Source of the DNA: Lachnospiraceae bacterium UBA4316
GTDB taxonomy: Bacteria; Bacillota; Clostridia; Lachnospirales; Lachnospiraceae
DNA length: 5,344 nt
Assembly: GCA_002394535.1 (NCBI GenBank)
Contig: DGUG01000221.1
Location: 9,475 to 14,818 of the forward strand
Direction: 5' to 3'
Shown here in pieces: positions 1 to 5,135 of this stretch. Below the pieces are notes generated by a model. That model was not told where the DNA came from. It searched no databases and was given only the letters and a program-made list of their open reading frames with translations. The number at the start of each line of letters is the position of its first letter. The first letter of the stretch is position 1. The position numbers and the translations under genes were made by a program.

Positions 1-36
1 CACTCCTTGAATAGGCTGATAGGGGAATGGAGATAA
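1..36 (+). CDS. possible C-terminal tail of an upstream gene (partial)
   Basis: Frame 1 is open from the window edge and ends at a TAA at 34-36, giving the tail HSLNRLIGEWR. It would stop three bases before the ATG at 40, a spacing typical of operon neighbours. The other two frames also reach stops early (TGA at 8-10, TAG at 12-14), so the frame of any upstream gene cannot be decided. Eleven residues are too few to assign a family. The GH18 ribosome binding site would lie inside this tail. Confidence 0.25.
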   Translation, partial: HSLNRLIGEWR

Positions 37-39
37 ATA

Positions 40-1809
40 ATGGCATATAACGGATCAAAAGAGTCAAGGCGCAGGCGCCGACGCAGAAGAAAAATCCTAC
101 AGGCGGTTCTGCCTGTTGTAATAGCGATAGCACTTATCGGGATTATACTGCTTGTTGCAAAGAGTACCGGGTTATTTGATGACTGGGGTTATTCAAGCAG
201 GATGGCTGATCTTAACAGTTATTTCAAGACAACATCTAATGATACTGCTTCCGTTGTGGAAAACGGAGAGGTAACTGATGATAAGATCACGGTAAAAGAT
301 GGTAAGCTGTATATTCCTTATGAGACAGTTATTGAAAAATATAACGGGAATTTTTACTGGGAGCAGACAGATGACCGTCTCCTGTACACAACGGGTGAAG
401 GGGTCTATGCTGCCAATCTTCAGGATAATTATTATACACTTGACGGTAACGGCACCCAGACCGGATATCAGATCTGCTACAAAAACGGAGATACGCTGAT
501 GGTATGTCTTGACTATGTCAGGATATTCACAAACTTTGATTATAAGCTGTACGGCGGGGGAGGAGAGCCATACCGTGCGTGTATCAAAACCGAGTGGGGA
601 ACCGATGTAGTAGCGGATGTTATAGAGGATGATATAGCTGTCAGAACCATTGCAGACAAAGAGGGTGACATATTAAAGAAGCTGCGGGAGGGGAATACGG
701 TTGTTATCGTAGCTTCGGAAAACGAAAAATGGGTAAAGGTCACAACGGATGATCTTATTACAGGATATGTTGAAACTAAACACCTGGGGGAGAAGTATGA
801 CCGTCCGGAAACCCCTGTAACCGATGTTGCTCCCATAACTGTAACCCCTGTTGCCGACTACACGCAGCCGGTGATACTTGCGTGGCATAATGTCACAAAT
901 GAGAATTCGACACAGTATCTTAAGGAGAATGAAAAATTTCTTCCGTATATAAACACGATCTCGCCGACGTGGTTCGCTCTGGCTGACAATGAAGGTACGG
1001 TGGAATCCATTGCTTCATCGGCATATGTGGAAACGTGCCATGCGAAGGGAGTGAAAGTCTGGGGGCTTGTCAGCAACCTGACATATCCGGAAGTGAGTTT
1101 GGGGGAGATATTGCCATATCCGGAAAAAAGAGATTATGTTACGGAGCAGTTGTTAAACTATGCGGCACAGTATAATCTTGACGGAATAAACATAGACTTT
1201 GAATCGGTACCGTCAGATGTGGGACCGTCGTATATTCAGTTTATAAGGGAATTCTCATTAAAGGCTCATTCCAGAAACCTTGTAGTCTCGGTGGATAACT
1301 ATGTTCCCAAGGAATACTCTATGCATTATAACCGCAAGGAACAGGGTATATTTGCCGATTATGTGATTATAATGGGATACGATGAACATACGGCTGCGTC
1401 GGAAGAGGCGGGCTCGGTGGCATCTCTGGATTTTGTCATGGAAGGAATAGAAAAGACTCTTGAAGAGGTTCCAAAGGAGAAAATCGTAAATGCACTCCCA
1501 TTCTATGTCAGATACTGGATTGTCGATGACAATGAAAACATATTGGATATGCAGACTCTTACGATGACAAAGGGGCTCGAAACCGTAACGGCAGCGGGTG
1601 CGGTGCCGGAGTGGGACGAGGCAAGCGGTCAGAATTACGCGGAATGGAAAACTTCGGAAGGTACAAACAAAATATGGCTTGAAGACATCAAATCAATTCA
1701 GGCGAAGCTTGATGTTATGAAGGCTCATGACATAGGCGGAGCCGCAGTTTGGCAACTGGCATTCGGAACGGAAGAGGCTTTCCAAATTATAGACGAATAT
1801 TATAAATGA
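40..1809 (+). CDS. membrane-anchored glycoside hydrolase family 18 protein with SH3-like domain
   Basis: Probable envelope hydrolase acting on peptidoglycan or another N-acetylglucosamine polymer outside the membrane. The 589-residue protein starts with a basic tail holding eight consecutive arginines (10-17), then one hydrophobic helix (about 19-40). By the positive-inside rule the bulk is extracellular and no signal-peptidase site is evident. Residues about 80-170 resemble the copper amine oxidase N-terminal-like stalk domain of Firmicute surface proteins. Residues about 190-250 look like a bacterial SH3 domain (VRTIADKEGDILKKLREG, then WVKV and GYVETKHLG). Residues about 275-589 form the GH18 barrel. 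The active-site strand is DGINIDFE (381-388), with E388 the expected acid/base and D386 its partner; N384 replaces the middle aspartate of classical chitinases, as I recall for spore-cortex/YaaH-like GH18 proteins. MGYDEH (445-450) is a second conserved strand. A GGAG at 29-32 supports the ATG at 40. Natural substrate unknown. The GH18 call is firm; the middle domains are less so. Confidence 0.88.
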   Translation: MAYNGSKESRRRRRRRRKILQAVLPVVIAIALIGIILLVAKSTGLFDDWGYSSRMADLNSYFKTTSNDTASVVENGEVTDDKITVKDGKLYIPYETVIEKYNGNFYWEQTDDRLLYTTGEGVYAANLQDNYYTLDGNGTQTGYQICYKNGDTLMVCLDYVRIFTNFDYKLYGGGGEPYRACIKTEWGTDVVADVIEDDIAVRTIADKEGDILKKLREGNTVVIVASENEKWVKVTTDDLITGYVETKHLGEKYDRPETPVTDVAPITVTPVADYTQPVILAWHNVTNENSTQYLKENEKFLPYINTISPTWFALADNEGTVESIASSAYVETCHAKGVKVWGLVSNLTYPEVSLGEILPYPEKRDYVTEQLLNYAAQYNLDGINIDFESVPSDVGPSYIQFIREFSLKAHSRNLVVSVDNYVPKEYSMHYNRKEQGIFADYVIIMGYDEHTAASEEAGSVASLDFVMEGIEKTLEEVPKEKIVNALPFYVRYWIVDDNENILDMQTLTMTKGLETVTAAGAVPEWDEASGQNYAEWKTSEGTNKIWLEDIKSIQAKLDVMKAHDIGGAAVWQLAFGTEEAFQIIDEYYK

Positions 1810-1820
1810 TATGATTACAG

Positions 1821-1882
1821 CAGCCGGGCAGTGTAAAAGGTTTCGGGAAACTCTGTTTATTGATGATACACATGCCCGGTTG
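1821..1882 (+). other. long imperfect hairpin downstream of the GH18 gene
   Basis: The arm at 1821-1835 (CAGCCGGGCAGTGTA) pairs with 1867-1882. There are ten pairs including one G-U, one bulged A at 1872, then five more pairs. The 31-base interior holds a smaller hairpin, GTTT-CGGG-AAAC (1840-1851). It begins 11 bases after the stop codon, where a terminator or mRNA-stabilising 3' structure would sit. No T-run follows the closing arm, so it is not a canonical intrinsic terminator. It could be a 3' stability element, a factor-dependent end or a small RNA. Confidence 0.5.
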
Positions 1883-1900
1883 CCGGTAAAGGTACCGCAA
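1880..1900 (+). other. small hairpin overlapping the preceding stem
   Basis: TTGC-(C)-GGTA at 1880-1888 pairs with TACCGCAA at 1893-1900 (eight pairs, one bulged C, four-base loop). Its first three bases are also the last three of the closing arm of the 1821-1882 hairpin, so the two stems compete at their junction. No T-run follows. Function unknown. Confidence 0.4.
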
Positions 1901-2026
1901 TAGTTTCAGGTACTGTGATACAATTCATTTCAAGATCGGACTTCGCGTGTGGGGTATACTTTTGCTTTTAGGTTGCACAAGTAAGTTTGAATCTGATTAC
2001 GGACAACCAATTTACATTATAAAACG

Positions 2027-2089
2027 GGGAGTTATCGAAAGATTGTTAATTGTTCGATTAATTCGGGGATTACCCGATAAGAAACTCCT
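2027..2089 (+). other. possible three-way-junction RNA fold
   Basis: An outer helix pairs GGGAGTT (2027-2033) with AACTCCT (2083-2089), seven pairs with one G-U. It encloses a six-pair hairpin ATCGAA/TTCGAT (2034-2039 with 2053-2058) and a five-pair hairpin TCGGG-GATTA-CCCGA (2063-2077). This is the shape of a small structured RNA, but I do not recognise it as a known riboswitch or ncRNA class. A competing seven-pair helix GGGGATT (2065-2071) with AATCCCC (2100-2106) would break the second hairpin. Chance pairing in a low-complexity intergenic stretch remains a real alternative. Confidence 0.3.
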
Positions 2090-2104
2090 GATATGTGCAA
2101 ATCC

Positions 2105-2118
2105 CCTGTCGTCACAGG
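2105..2118 (+). other. short tetraloop hairpin
   Basis: CCTGT-CGTC-ACAGG is a perfect five-pair stem with a four-base loop, 15 bases after the possible three-way junction. It shares C2105 and C2106 with the alternative helix 2065-2071/2100-2106, so both cannot form fully. Poly-A rather than poly-T follows at about 2130-2136, so it is not a plus-strand terminator. Confidence 0.35.
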
Positions 2119-2185
2119 AAATCTACTGGAAAAAAACAGACATATATCTTACAATATAGATAAGAAATATGATATTTAACTACCC

Positions 2186-2211
2186 TCCTTTCGCCACATA
2201 TTGCGAAGGAG
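2186..2211. other. bulged inverted repeat (8-base loop)
   Basis: The arm TCCTT-(T)-CGC at 2186-2194 pairs with GCGAAGGA at 2203-2210, eight pairs with one bulged T; C2185 and G2211 add a ninth. There is no T-run on either side, so a terminator role is unsupported. On the plus strand the right arm contains AAGGAG, a ribosome-binding-like sequence, but no start codon follows at useful spacing. Confidence 0.4.
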
Positions 2212-2241
2212 CGATCTTGAGTTGGATTGTACACGATAAAA

Positions 2242-2269
2242 TACAATATGACAAGTACTAGATATTGTA
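2242..2269. promoter_or_regulatory. inverted repeat TACAATAT-N12-ATATTGTA, candidate operator
   Basis: A perfect eight-base inverted repeat (2242-2249 and 2262-2269) lies about 80-100 bases upstream of the mecA -35 box. A third copy of the half-site, ATTGTAC at 2226-2232, repeats the 2264-2270 arm in direct orientation. Such clusters can bind a dimeric regulator. The sequence is AT-rich, so a chance palindrome is possible and no regulator can be named. Confidence 0.3.
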
Positions 2270-2306
2270 CATTATGGCAATTCGAATCATAGCGAGGTGA
2301 TTAATT

Positions 2307-2330
2307 CACAGAATATACAAATATTTTGTG
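2307..2330. promoter_or_regulatory. inverted repeat CACAGAATAT-N4-ATATTTTGTG upstream of mecA promoter
   Basis: Ten-base arms (2307-2316 and 2321-2330) match with a single G-T exception around a four-base ACAA loop. The dyad ends 15 bases before the mecA -35 box, a typical position for an activator site or an upstream promoter element. As an RNA hairpin it would have no following T-run. No known regulator motif is recognised. Confidence 0.4.
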
Positions 2331-2345
2331 TAAAATAAATATAAT

Positions 2346-2374
2346 TTGACATTTACCATATGACGATATATAAA
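2346..2374 (+). promoter_or_regulatory. sigma-70-type promoter of mecA
   Basis: The perfect -35 box TTGACA (2346-2351), a 17-base spacer and the -10 box TATAAA (2369-2374) match the housekeeping consensus in all but one base. Transcription should start near 2381, leaving a leader of roughly 27 bases that carries the ribosome binding site GGAGGTGA at 2396-2403. Confidence 0.8.
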
Positions 2375-2407
2375 ATATATTAATTCTGATGGAACGGAGG
2401 TGACAAC

Positions 2408-3154
2408 ATGAAACTGGAACGAGTTAATGACCACCAGATCAGATGTACTCTTACAAAAGCAGATCTTGCTGACAGACAGTTAAAGCTTTCAGAGCTTGCC
2501 TATGGGACGGAAAAGGCGAAGAACCTGTTCCGTGACATGATGCAGCAGGCCTCTTATGAACTTGGATTTGAAGCTAATGATATTCCGCTTATGATCGAGG
2601 CGATTCCTTTGTCATCGGAATCTATTATACTTATAATCACGAAGGTAGAGGATCCGGACGAACTTGATACAAGGTTCGCCAATTTTGCTCCTAATATCAG
2701 GGATGAAGAGGATGATGCCATTTCCGAACTTTTCCGCTCGGTTTCGGAAGAGATGCCGGAGGTACTTGATCTTTTCAAGAAACTTTCTCAGGAAGTCACC
2801 AAGAATCCCGAGCTTCTGGAAGAAGCCAAGGAAAAGCTTATAGAGCAGGCTAACGCTGCCGTTGAACTTTCAAGGGCATTTGCGTTTGATTCTCTTGCGG
2901 ATGTTATCAAAGCGGCAGGAGTGGTATCAAAGTTTTACAAAGGGAAGAACTCTCTTTACCATGATGAAAATGATGACTGCTACGTCCTGGCTCTTTCCAA
3001 GGGTGATCATACTACCGAAGAATTCAACAGGATATGTAATGTCTTGTCCGAATACGGGACAATGGAGAGATCAACACCTGCAACGGAAGCATTCTTTGAA
3101 GAGCATAATAACTGTATCGTTGCCGATAATGCGATAGAGACACTTCTTTCGTAG
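2408..3154 (+). CDS. mecA: MecA adaptor protein for the ClpC/ClpP protease
   Basis: Cytosolic adaptor that, in the family, delivers substrates to the ClpC unfoldase and promotes its assembly; in Bacillus it controls competence by targeting ComK. The N-terminal domain (about 1-82) begins MKLERVNDHQIRCTLTKADL, a typical MecA opening, and includes the helix KAKNLFRDMMQQASYELGF. The C-terminal ClpC-binding domain (about 156-248) contains FAFDSLADVIKAAGVV, the GNSLY-like KNSLYHDENDDCYVLAL and the late NVLSEYG. Between them is an acidic, helix-prone linker (about 97-150). At 248 residues it is somewhat longer than Bacillus MecA (about 218), mostly in the linker. The start is set by GGAGGTGA at 2396-2403, complementary to the 16S rRNA tail over eight bases, four bases before the ATG. 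It has its own promoter and a terminator just downstream, so it is probably monocistronic. Family assignment is firm; its target here is unknown, since competence is not established in this lineage. Confidence 0.9.
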   Translation: MKLERVNDHQIRCTLTKADLADRQLKLSELAYGTEKAKNLFRDMMQQASYELGFEANDIPLMIEAIPLSSESIILIITKVEDPDELDTRFANFAPNIRDEEDDAISELFRSVSEEMPEVLDLFKKLSQEVTKNPELLEEAKEKLIEQANAAVELSRAFAFDSLADVIKAAGVVSKFYKGKNSLYHDENDDCYVLALSKGDHTTEEFNRICNVLSEYGTMERSTPATEAFFEEHNNCIVADNAIETLLS

Positions 3155-3171
3155 ATAGATTGCCCGTTACA

Positions 3172-3211
3172 AAAAAGAGCCGCAGACTACGTCTGCAGCT
3201 CTTTTTGTTTT
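3172..3211. terminator. bidirectional intrinsic terminator between convergent genes
   Basis: The arm at 3172-3187 pairs with 3191-3206 around a three-base TAC loop. The core is GAGCCGCAGAC against GTCTGCAGCTC, flanked by A-run and T-run. T-runs follow in both directions (CTTTTTGTTTT on plus; six T on minus), so it serves mecA and the minus-strand cluster. The single non-Watson-Crick position is a C-A mismatch in the plus transcript but a U-G wobble in the minus transcript, so the minus-strand hairpin should be slightly stronger. Confidence 0.88.
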
Positions 3212-3218
3212 GATATTC

Positions 3219-3410
3219 TTAAGCGAGTGCCGATATTTTACCCATAAGATCATCAATATCCATTCCATGAACCATAGCAGCCTCTTCAAGAGATTCGCCT
3301 CTGGCTGACGGACATCCGAGACAGTGCATTCCGGCTTCCATAAGAATCGGCGCAACTTCGGGTTTATTGACGATTATCTCGCCTATAGTCATATCCTTTG
3401 TGATTTCCAT
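3219..3410 (-). CDS. DUF1858 small CxxC protein (hybrid-cluster-protein-associated redox disulfide type)
   Basis: A 63-residue cytosolic protein with no signal peptide or membrane segment. It begins [20 protein letters not shown], the typical DUF1858 opening, and carries [19 protein letters not shown] with the cysteine pair C30 and C33. This matches the small redox-disulfide family (TIGR03980, often found near hybrid cluster proteins in anaerobes). The biochemical role is not established; a thiol/disulfide or metal-binding function is inferred from CxxC. GGAGG at 3418-3422 lies seven bases before the ATG. It follows fprA by 95 bases on the same strand and ends eight bases from the shared terminator, so it can be read through from the rubredoxin-fprA transcript or from its own weak promoter. 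No hybrid cluster protein gene is in the window. Family call confident, function not. Confidence 0.88.
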   Translation of the reverse strand: MEITKDMTIGEIIVNKPEVAPILMEAGMHCLGCPSARGESLEEAAMVHGMDIDDLMGKISALA

Positions 3411-3467
3411 GATATTACCTCCAACTATTCTTGAGAGCCACGACCGAATGATTTTCGGACAGTTGTA

Positions 3468-3496
3468 AGGGTAGCATTTTTGTAACGGATAGTCAA
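3468..3496 (-). promoter_or_regulatory. possible weak promoter for the DUF1858 gene
   Basis: On the minus strand, TTGACT (3496-3491) is followed after 17 bases by TACCCT (3473-3468). The -35 box is good. The -10 box keeps only the three most conserved positions (TA...T). It lies in the 95-base gap after fprA, about 58 bases before the DUF1858 start, and would give that gene expression independent of the upstream pair. Confidence 0.35.
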
Positions 3497-3505
3497 GATA
3501 AAAGC

Positions 3506-4672
3506 CTACCCGATCAGCTTCTGCGCAAGATCATGGATTTGCGTCCGATTTTCTTCGGAGAGAGTTGTTTTTATAGTGATAACATCACCAACATATTCGA
3601 TGCCCTGCAGTGGCTCCAGTATTAACTGCATACATTTTGCTGCGGAAGGAGCCCATGTTCCGTTCTGGATGAGAGCTACGCGGCGGTTGCAGTATTTCTT
3701 GGCGGCAAGATGATGAAGGAAAGTTTCCATGGGAGGGAAAAGACCTGCATCATATGATGATGACATCAAAACCATGCGATCATATCTGAAGGCATCTTCT
3801 ATAATCTCGGCAACATCCGAGCGGCATACATCAGTAAGAACAACTTTCGAAGCTCCGAGTTCTTCCAGTTTGTCACGCAGATACTCGGCAGCCTTCCGGG
3901 TATTGCCGTGAATCGAAGCGCAGGCTATAAGAATGCCCTCGTCTTCAGGTTTGTAACTGCTCCATGTATCGTATAATCCGATATAGTATTCGAGATTATC
4001 CTTAAGCACAGGTCCGTGAAGAGGGCAGATAGTTTTGCAGTTATCGACTACCCCGGCATTTGCGAGCTTTTTTAAGAGAGCCTGTACCATGGCCCCGTAT
4101 TTTCCGACTATGTTAAAGTAATATCTTCTGGCTTCGCAGGCCCAGTCATCGGTATCAGTTTCTATTCCGAATTTCCCGAATGCATCGGCGGAAAACAGAA
4201 TACCTTCCGATGTCTCGAAACTGAGCATTACTTCGGGCCAGTGAACCATGGGAGCAGTGAAGAACTTAAGCGTATGCCCTCCGAGGGACAATTCGGCACC
4301 GTCGGCAACCGTTTCATACAGTGAACTTAAATCTTCATCGAAAAACTGGGGAAGCAACTGGAATGTTTTGGCGTTACCTACCAGCTTCATTTCAGGATAC
4401 AATTCGTGAAGTTTGAGTATTCCGGCGGAGTGATCGGGCTCAAGATGATGAATGATCAGATAAGAAGGTTTCTTATCCTTTAAAACATTTTTTACGTTTG
4501 CGATCCACTCATCCACGGCACGTTTATCAACCGTATCTGTAATTGCGATCTTATCATCGAATATTATGTATGAATTGTAGAGCATACCGCTTTGCATTTC
4601 ATACTGGCTTTCGAACAGATCTATAGTTGCGTCGGAAACTCCAACATATTTAATGCTTTCTGAAATATTCAT
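3506..4672 (-). CDS. fprA: A-type flavoprotein (flavodiiron O2/NO reductase)
   Basis: Cytosolic enzyme that reduces O2 to water and/or NO to N2O with electrons from rubredoxin. The N-terminal metallo-beta-lactamase-like domain (about 1-245) keeps the whole diiron site: H76, E78, D80 and H81 in HHLEPDH, H144 in PMVHWPE, D163 in SADAFG and H219 in CPLHGP. The flavodoxin-like domain (about 246-388) has the FMN phosphate loop ASIHGNT (252-258) and later [11 protein letters not shown] and NGTWAPSAA. The length of 388 residues is normal for the two-domain class with no fused rubredoxin or reductase module, consistent with a separate rubredoxin 13 bases upstream. The start at 4672 has only a weak AAGGT (4679-4683) inside that gap, suggesting translational coupling to rubredoxin. 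O2 versus NO preference cannot be told from sequence; many Clostridia use such enzymes mainly against O2. The overall call is secure. Confidence 0.95.
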   Translation of the reverse strand: MNISESIKYVGVSDATIDLFESQYEMQSGMLYNSYIIFDDKIAITDTVDKRAVDEWIANVKNVLKDKKPSYLIIHHLEPDHSAGILKLHELYPEMKLVGNAKTFQLLPQFFDEDLSSLYETVADGAELSLGGHTLKFFTAPMVHWPEVMLSFETSEGILFSADAFGKFGIETDTDDWACEARRYYFNIVGKYGAMVQALLKKLANAGVVDNCKTICPLHGPVLKDNLEYYIGLYDTWSSYKPEDEGILIACASIHGNTRKAAEYLRDKLEELGASKVVLTDVCRSDVAEIIEDAFRYDRMVLMSSSYDAGLFPPMETFLHHLAAKKYCNRRVALIQNGTWAPSAAKCMQLILEPLQGIEYVGDVITIKTTLSEENRTQIHDLAQKLIG

Positions 4673-4685
4673 GATGATACCTTGC

Positions 4686-4850
4686 TTACTCGATAACTTT
4701 CATAAACATATCTTTGGTAATTCCGCAATTAGGGCATACCCAATCATCAGGGAGGTCCTCAAATGCCGTTCCGGGAGCTATTCCGTGTTCGGGATCACCT
4801 TTTTCGGGATCATAAGTGTAACCGCAGGGATTGCAAAAATATTTGTCCAT
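4686..4850 (-). CDS. rubredoxin
   Basis: A 54-residue one-electron carrier with a single Fe bound by four cysteines: C6 and C9 in [12 protein letters not shown], and C39 and C42 in DDWVCPNCG. The acidic middle ([17 protein letters not shown]) is typical. It would carry electrons from an NAD(P)H- or ferredoxin-linked reductase, not present in the window, to the flavodiiron protein encoded next. I chose the ATG at 4850 over an upstream in-frame ATG at 4937. The shorter form has the standard rubredoxin length and an ideal AAAAGGAGG at 4857-4865, while the longer one would add 29 unrelated basic residues and its start codon sits inside the -35 box of the promoter. First gene of the cluster. Confidence 0.95.
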   Translation of the reverse strand: MDKYFCNPCGYTYDPEKGDPEHGIAPGTAFEDLPDDWVCPNCGITKDMFMKVIE

Positions 4851-4879
4851 ATCGTTCCTCCTTTTGCTAATTGAATTTA

Positions 4880-4897
4880 GAAGCCTGTAACGGCTCC
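4880..4897 (-). other. small hairpin in the rubredoxin leader
   Basis: In the minus-strand transcript GGAGCC (4897-4892) can pair with GGCTTC (4885-4880) around a six-base loop (six pairs, one G-U). It lies in the roughly 50-base leader just before the ribosome binding site. It may slightly affect mRNA stability; no riboswitch motif is recognised. Confidence 0.25.
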
Positions 4898-4908
4898 GGG
4901 TGGTTTTT

Positions 4909-4937
4909 ATTTTAACATTTATCACATTAGAGGTCAA
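4909..4937 (-). promoter_or_regulatory. sigma-70-type promoter of the rubredoxin-fprA cluster
   Basis: On the minus strand, TTGACC (4937-4932), a 17-base spacer and TAAAAT (4914-4909) form a near-consensus promoter. Transcription should begin near 4902, giving a leader of about 50 bases to the rubredoxin ATG. It diverges from the pyruvate formate-lyase promoter, the two -35 boxes being 95 bases apart. Confidence 0.75.
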
Positions 4938-5032
4938 AGATTACTTTTCCGGGAGCGAGAAGGCAGTCATAAGGAAGTGGTAATATACTAAAAATAAGGC
5001 AAAATGTACGCAAAAAAATACAGTTCTCCACC

Positions 5033-5061
5033 TTGACGTGTATACAATCTGAAAATATAAT
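5033..5061 (+). promoter_or_regulatory. strong sigma-70-type promoter of pflB
   Basis: TTGACG (5033-5038), a 17-base spacer and a perfect TATAAT (5056-5061) make the best promoter in the window. An AT-rich stretch with A-runs (4981-5020) upstream may act as an UP element. Transcription should start near 5068, giving a leader of about 68 bases with a minor hairpin (TCCG-CATGA-CGGA) and an AGGAGG ribosome binding site at 5123-5128. Confidence 0.8.
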
Positions 5062-5135
5062 AACAATTACCAAAAGAAACTGTCCGCATGACGGATTTAT
5101 AAATTATTTATAACAAATTTTTAGGAGGCGTTACA

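Larger units (their letters stand above)
1810..2407. other. 598-base intergenic region, hairpin-rich, no convincing gene
   Basis: No open frame here has a good start, ribosome binding site and recognisable protein. The stretch holds a long imperfect hairpin just after the GH18 stop (1821-1882), a second hairpin overlapping it (1880-1900), a possible three-way-junction fold (2027-2089) with further hairpins to 2118, a bulged hairpin (2186-2211), two dyads (2242-2269 and 2307-2330), and the mecA promoter (2346-2374). None of the hairpins is followed by a clean T-run, so no intrinsic terminator for the GH18 gene could be identified. Confidence 0.7.

Noticed and set aside
540..1076. Three minus-strand frames antisense to the GH18 gene.
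   Set aside because: All lie inside a convincing 589-codon gene, show no family features, and overlap each other.
1886..1900. AAAGGTACCGCAA, reminiscent of the T-box antiterminator core.
   Set aside because: The core lacks the conserved GGGTGG part, there is no specifier-stem region upstream and no terminator or aminoacyl-tRNA-related gene downstream; it lies just after a GH18 gene.
1947..2159. A 70-codon frame starting with GTG whose product begins MWGILLLLGCTSKF, resembling a lipoprotein lipobox.
   Set aside because: There is no ribosome binding site before the GTG, no positively charged N-terminus as a lipoprotein signal needs, and the remainder resembles nothing recognisable. It overlaps the hairpin-rich stretch.
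3167..3355. Minus-strand 62-codon frame overlapping the DUF1858 gene.
   Set aside because: It is an out-of-frame shadow of the DUF1858 gene, runs through the terminator, and has no ribosome binding site.
3444..3460. Small inverted repeat CCGAA-N5-TTCGG in the fprA-DUF1858 gap, considered as an fprA terminator or operator.
   Set aside because: The stem is only five pairs and no T-run follows on either strand, so a terminator is unlikely and an operator cannot be argued from one short copy.
4653..4874. Plus-strand 73-codon frame across the rubredoxin gene.
   Set aside because: It is antisense to a well-supported rubredoxin gene and its product has no recognisable family.
4901..4920. Partial Rex-like half-site (TGTTAA on the minus strand) near the rubredoxin promoter.
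   Set aside because: The second half of the TTGTTAA-N4-TTAACAA palindrome is missing, so a redox-sensing Rex operator is not supported.
4686..4937. Longer rubredoxin form starting at the ATG at 4937.
   Set aside because: The 29 extra residues are basic and unrelated to rubredoxin, there is no ribosome binding site, and the codon lies in the -35 box of the promoter.
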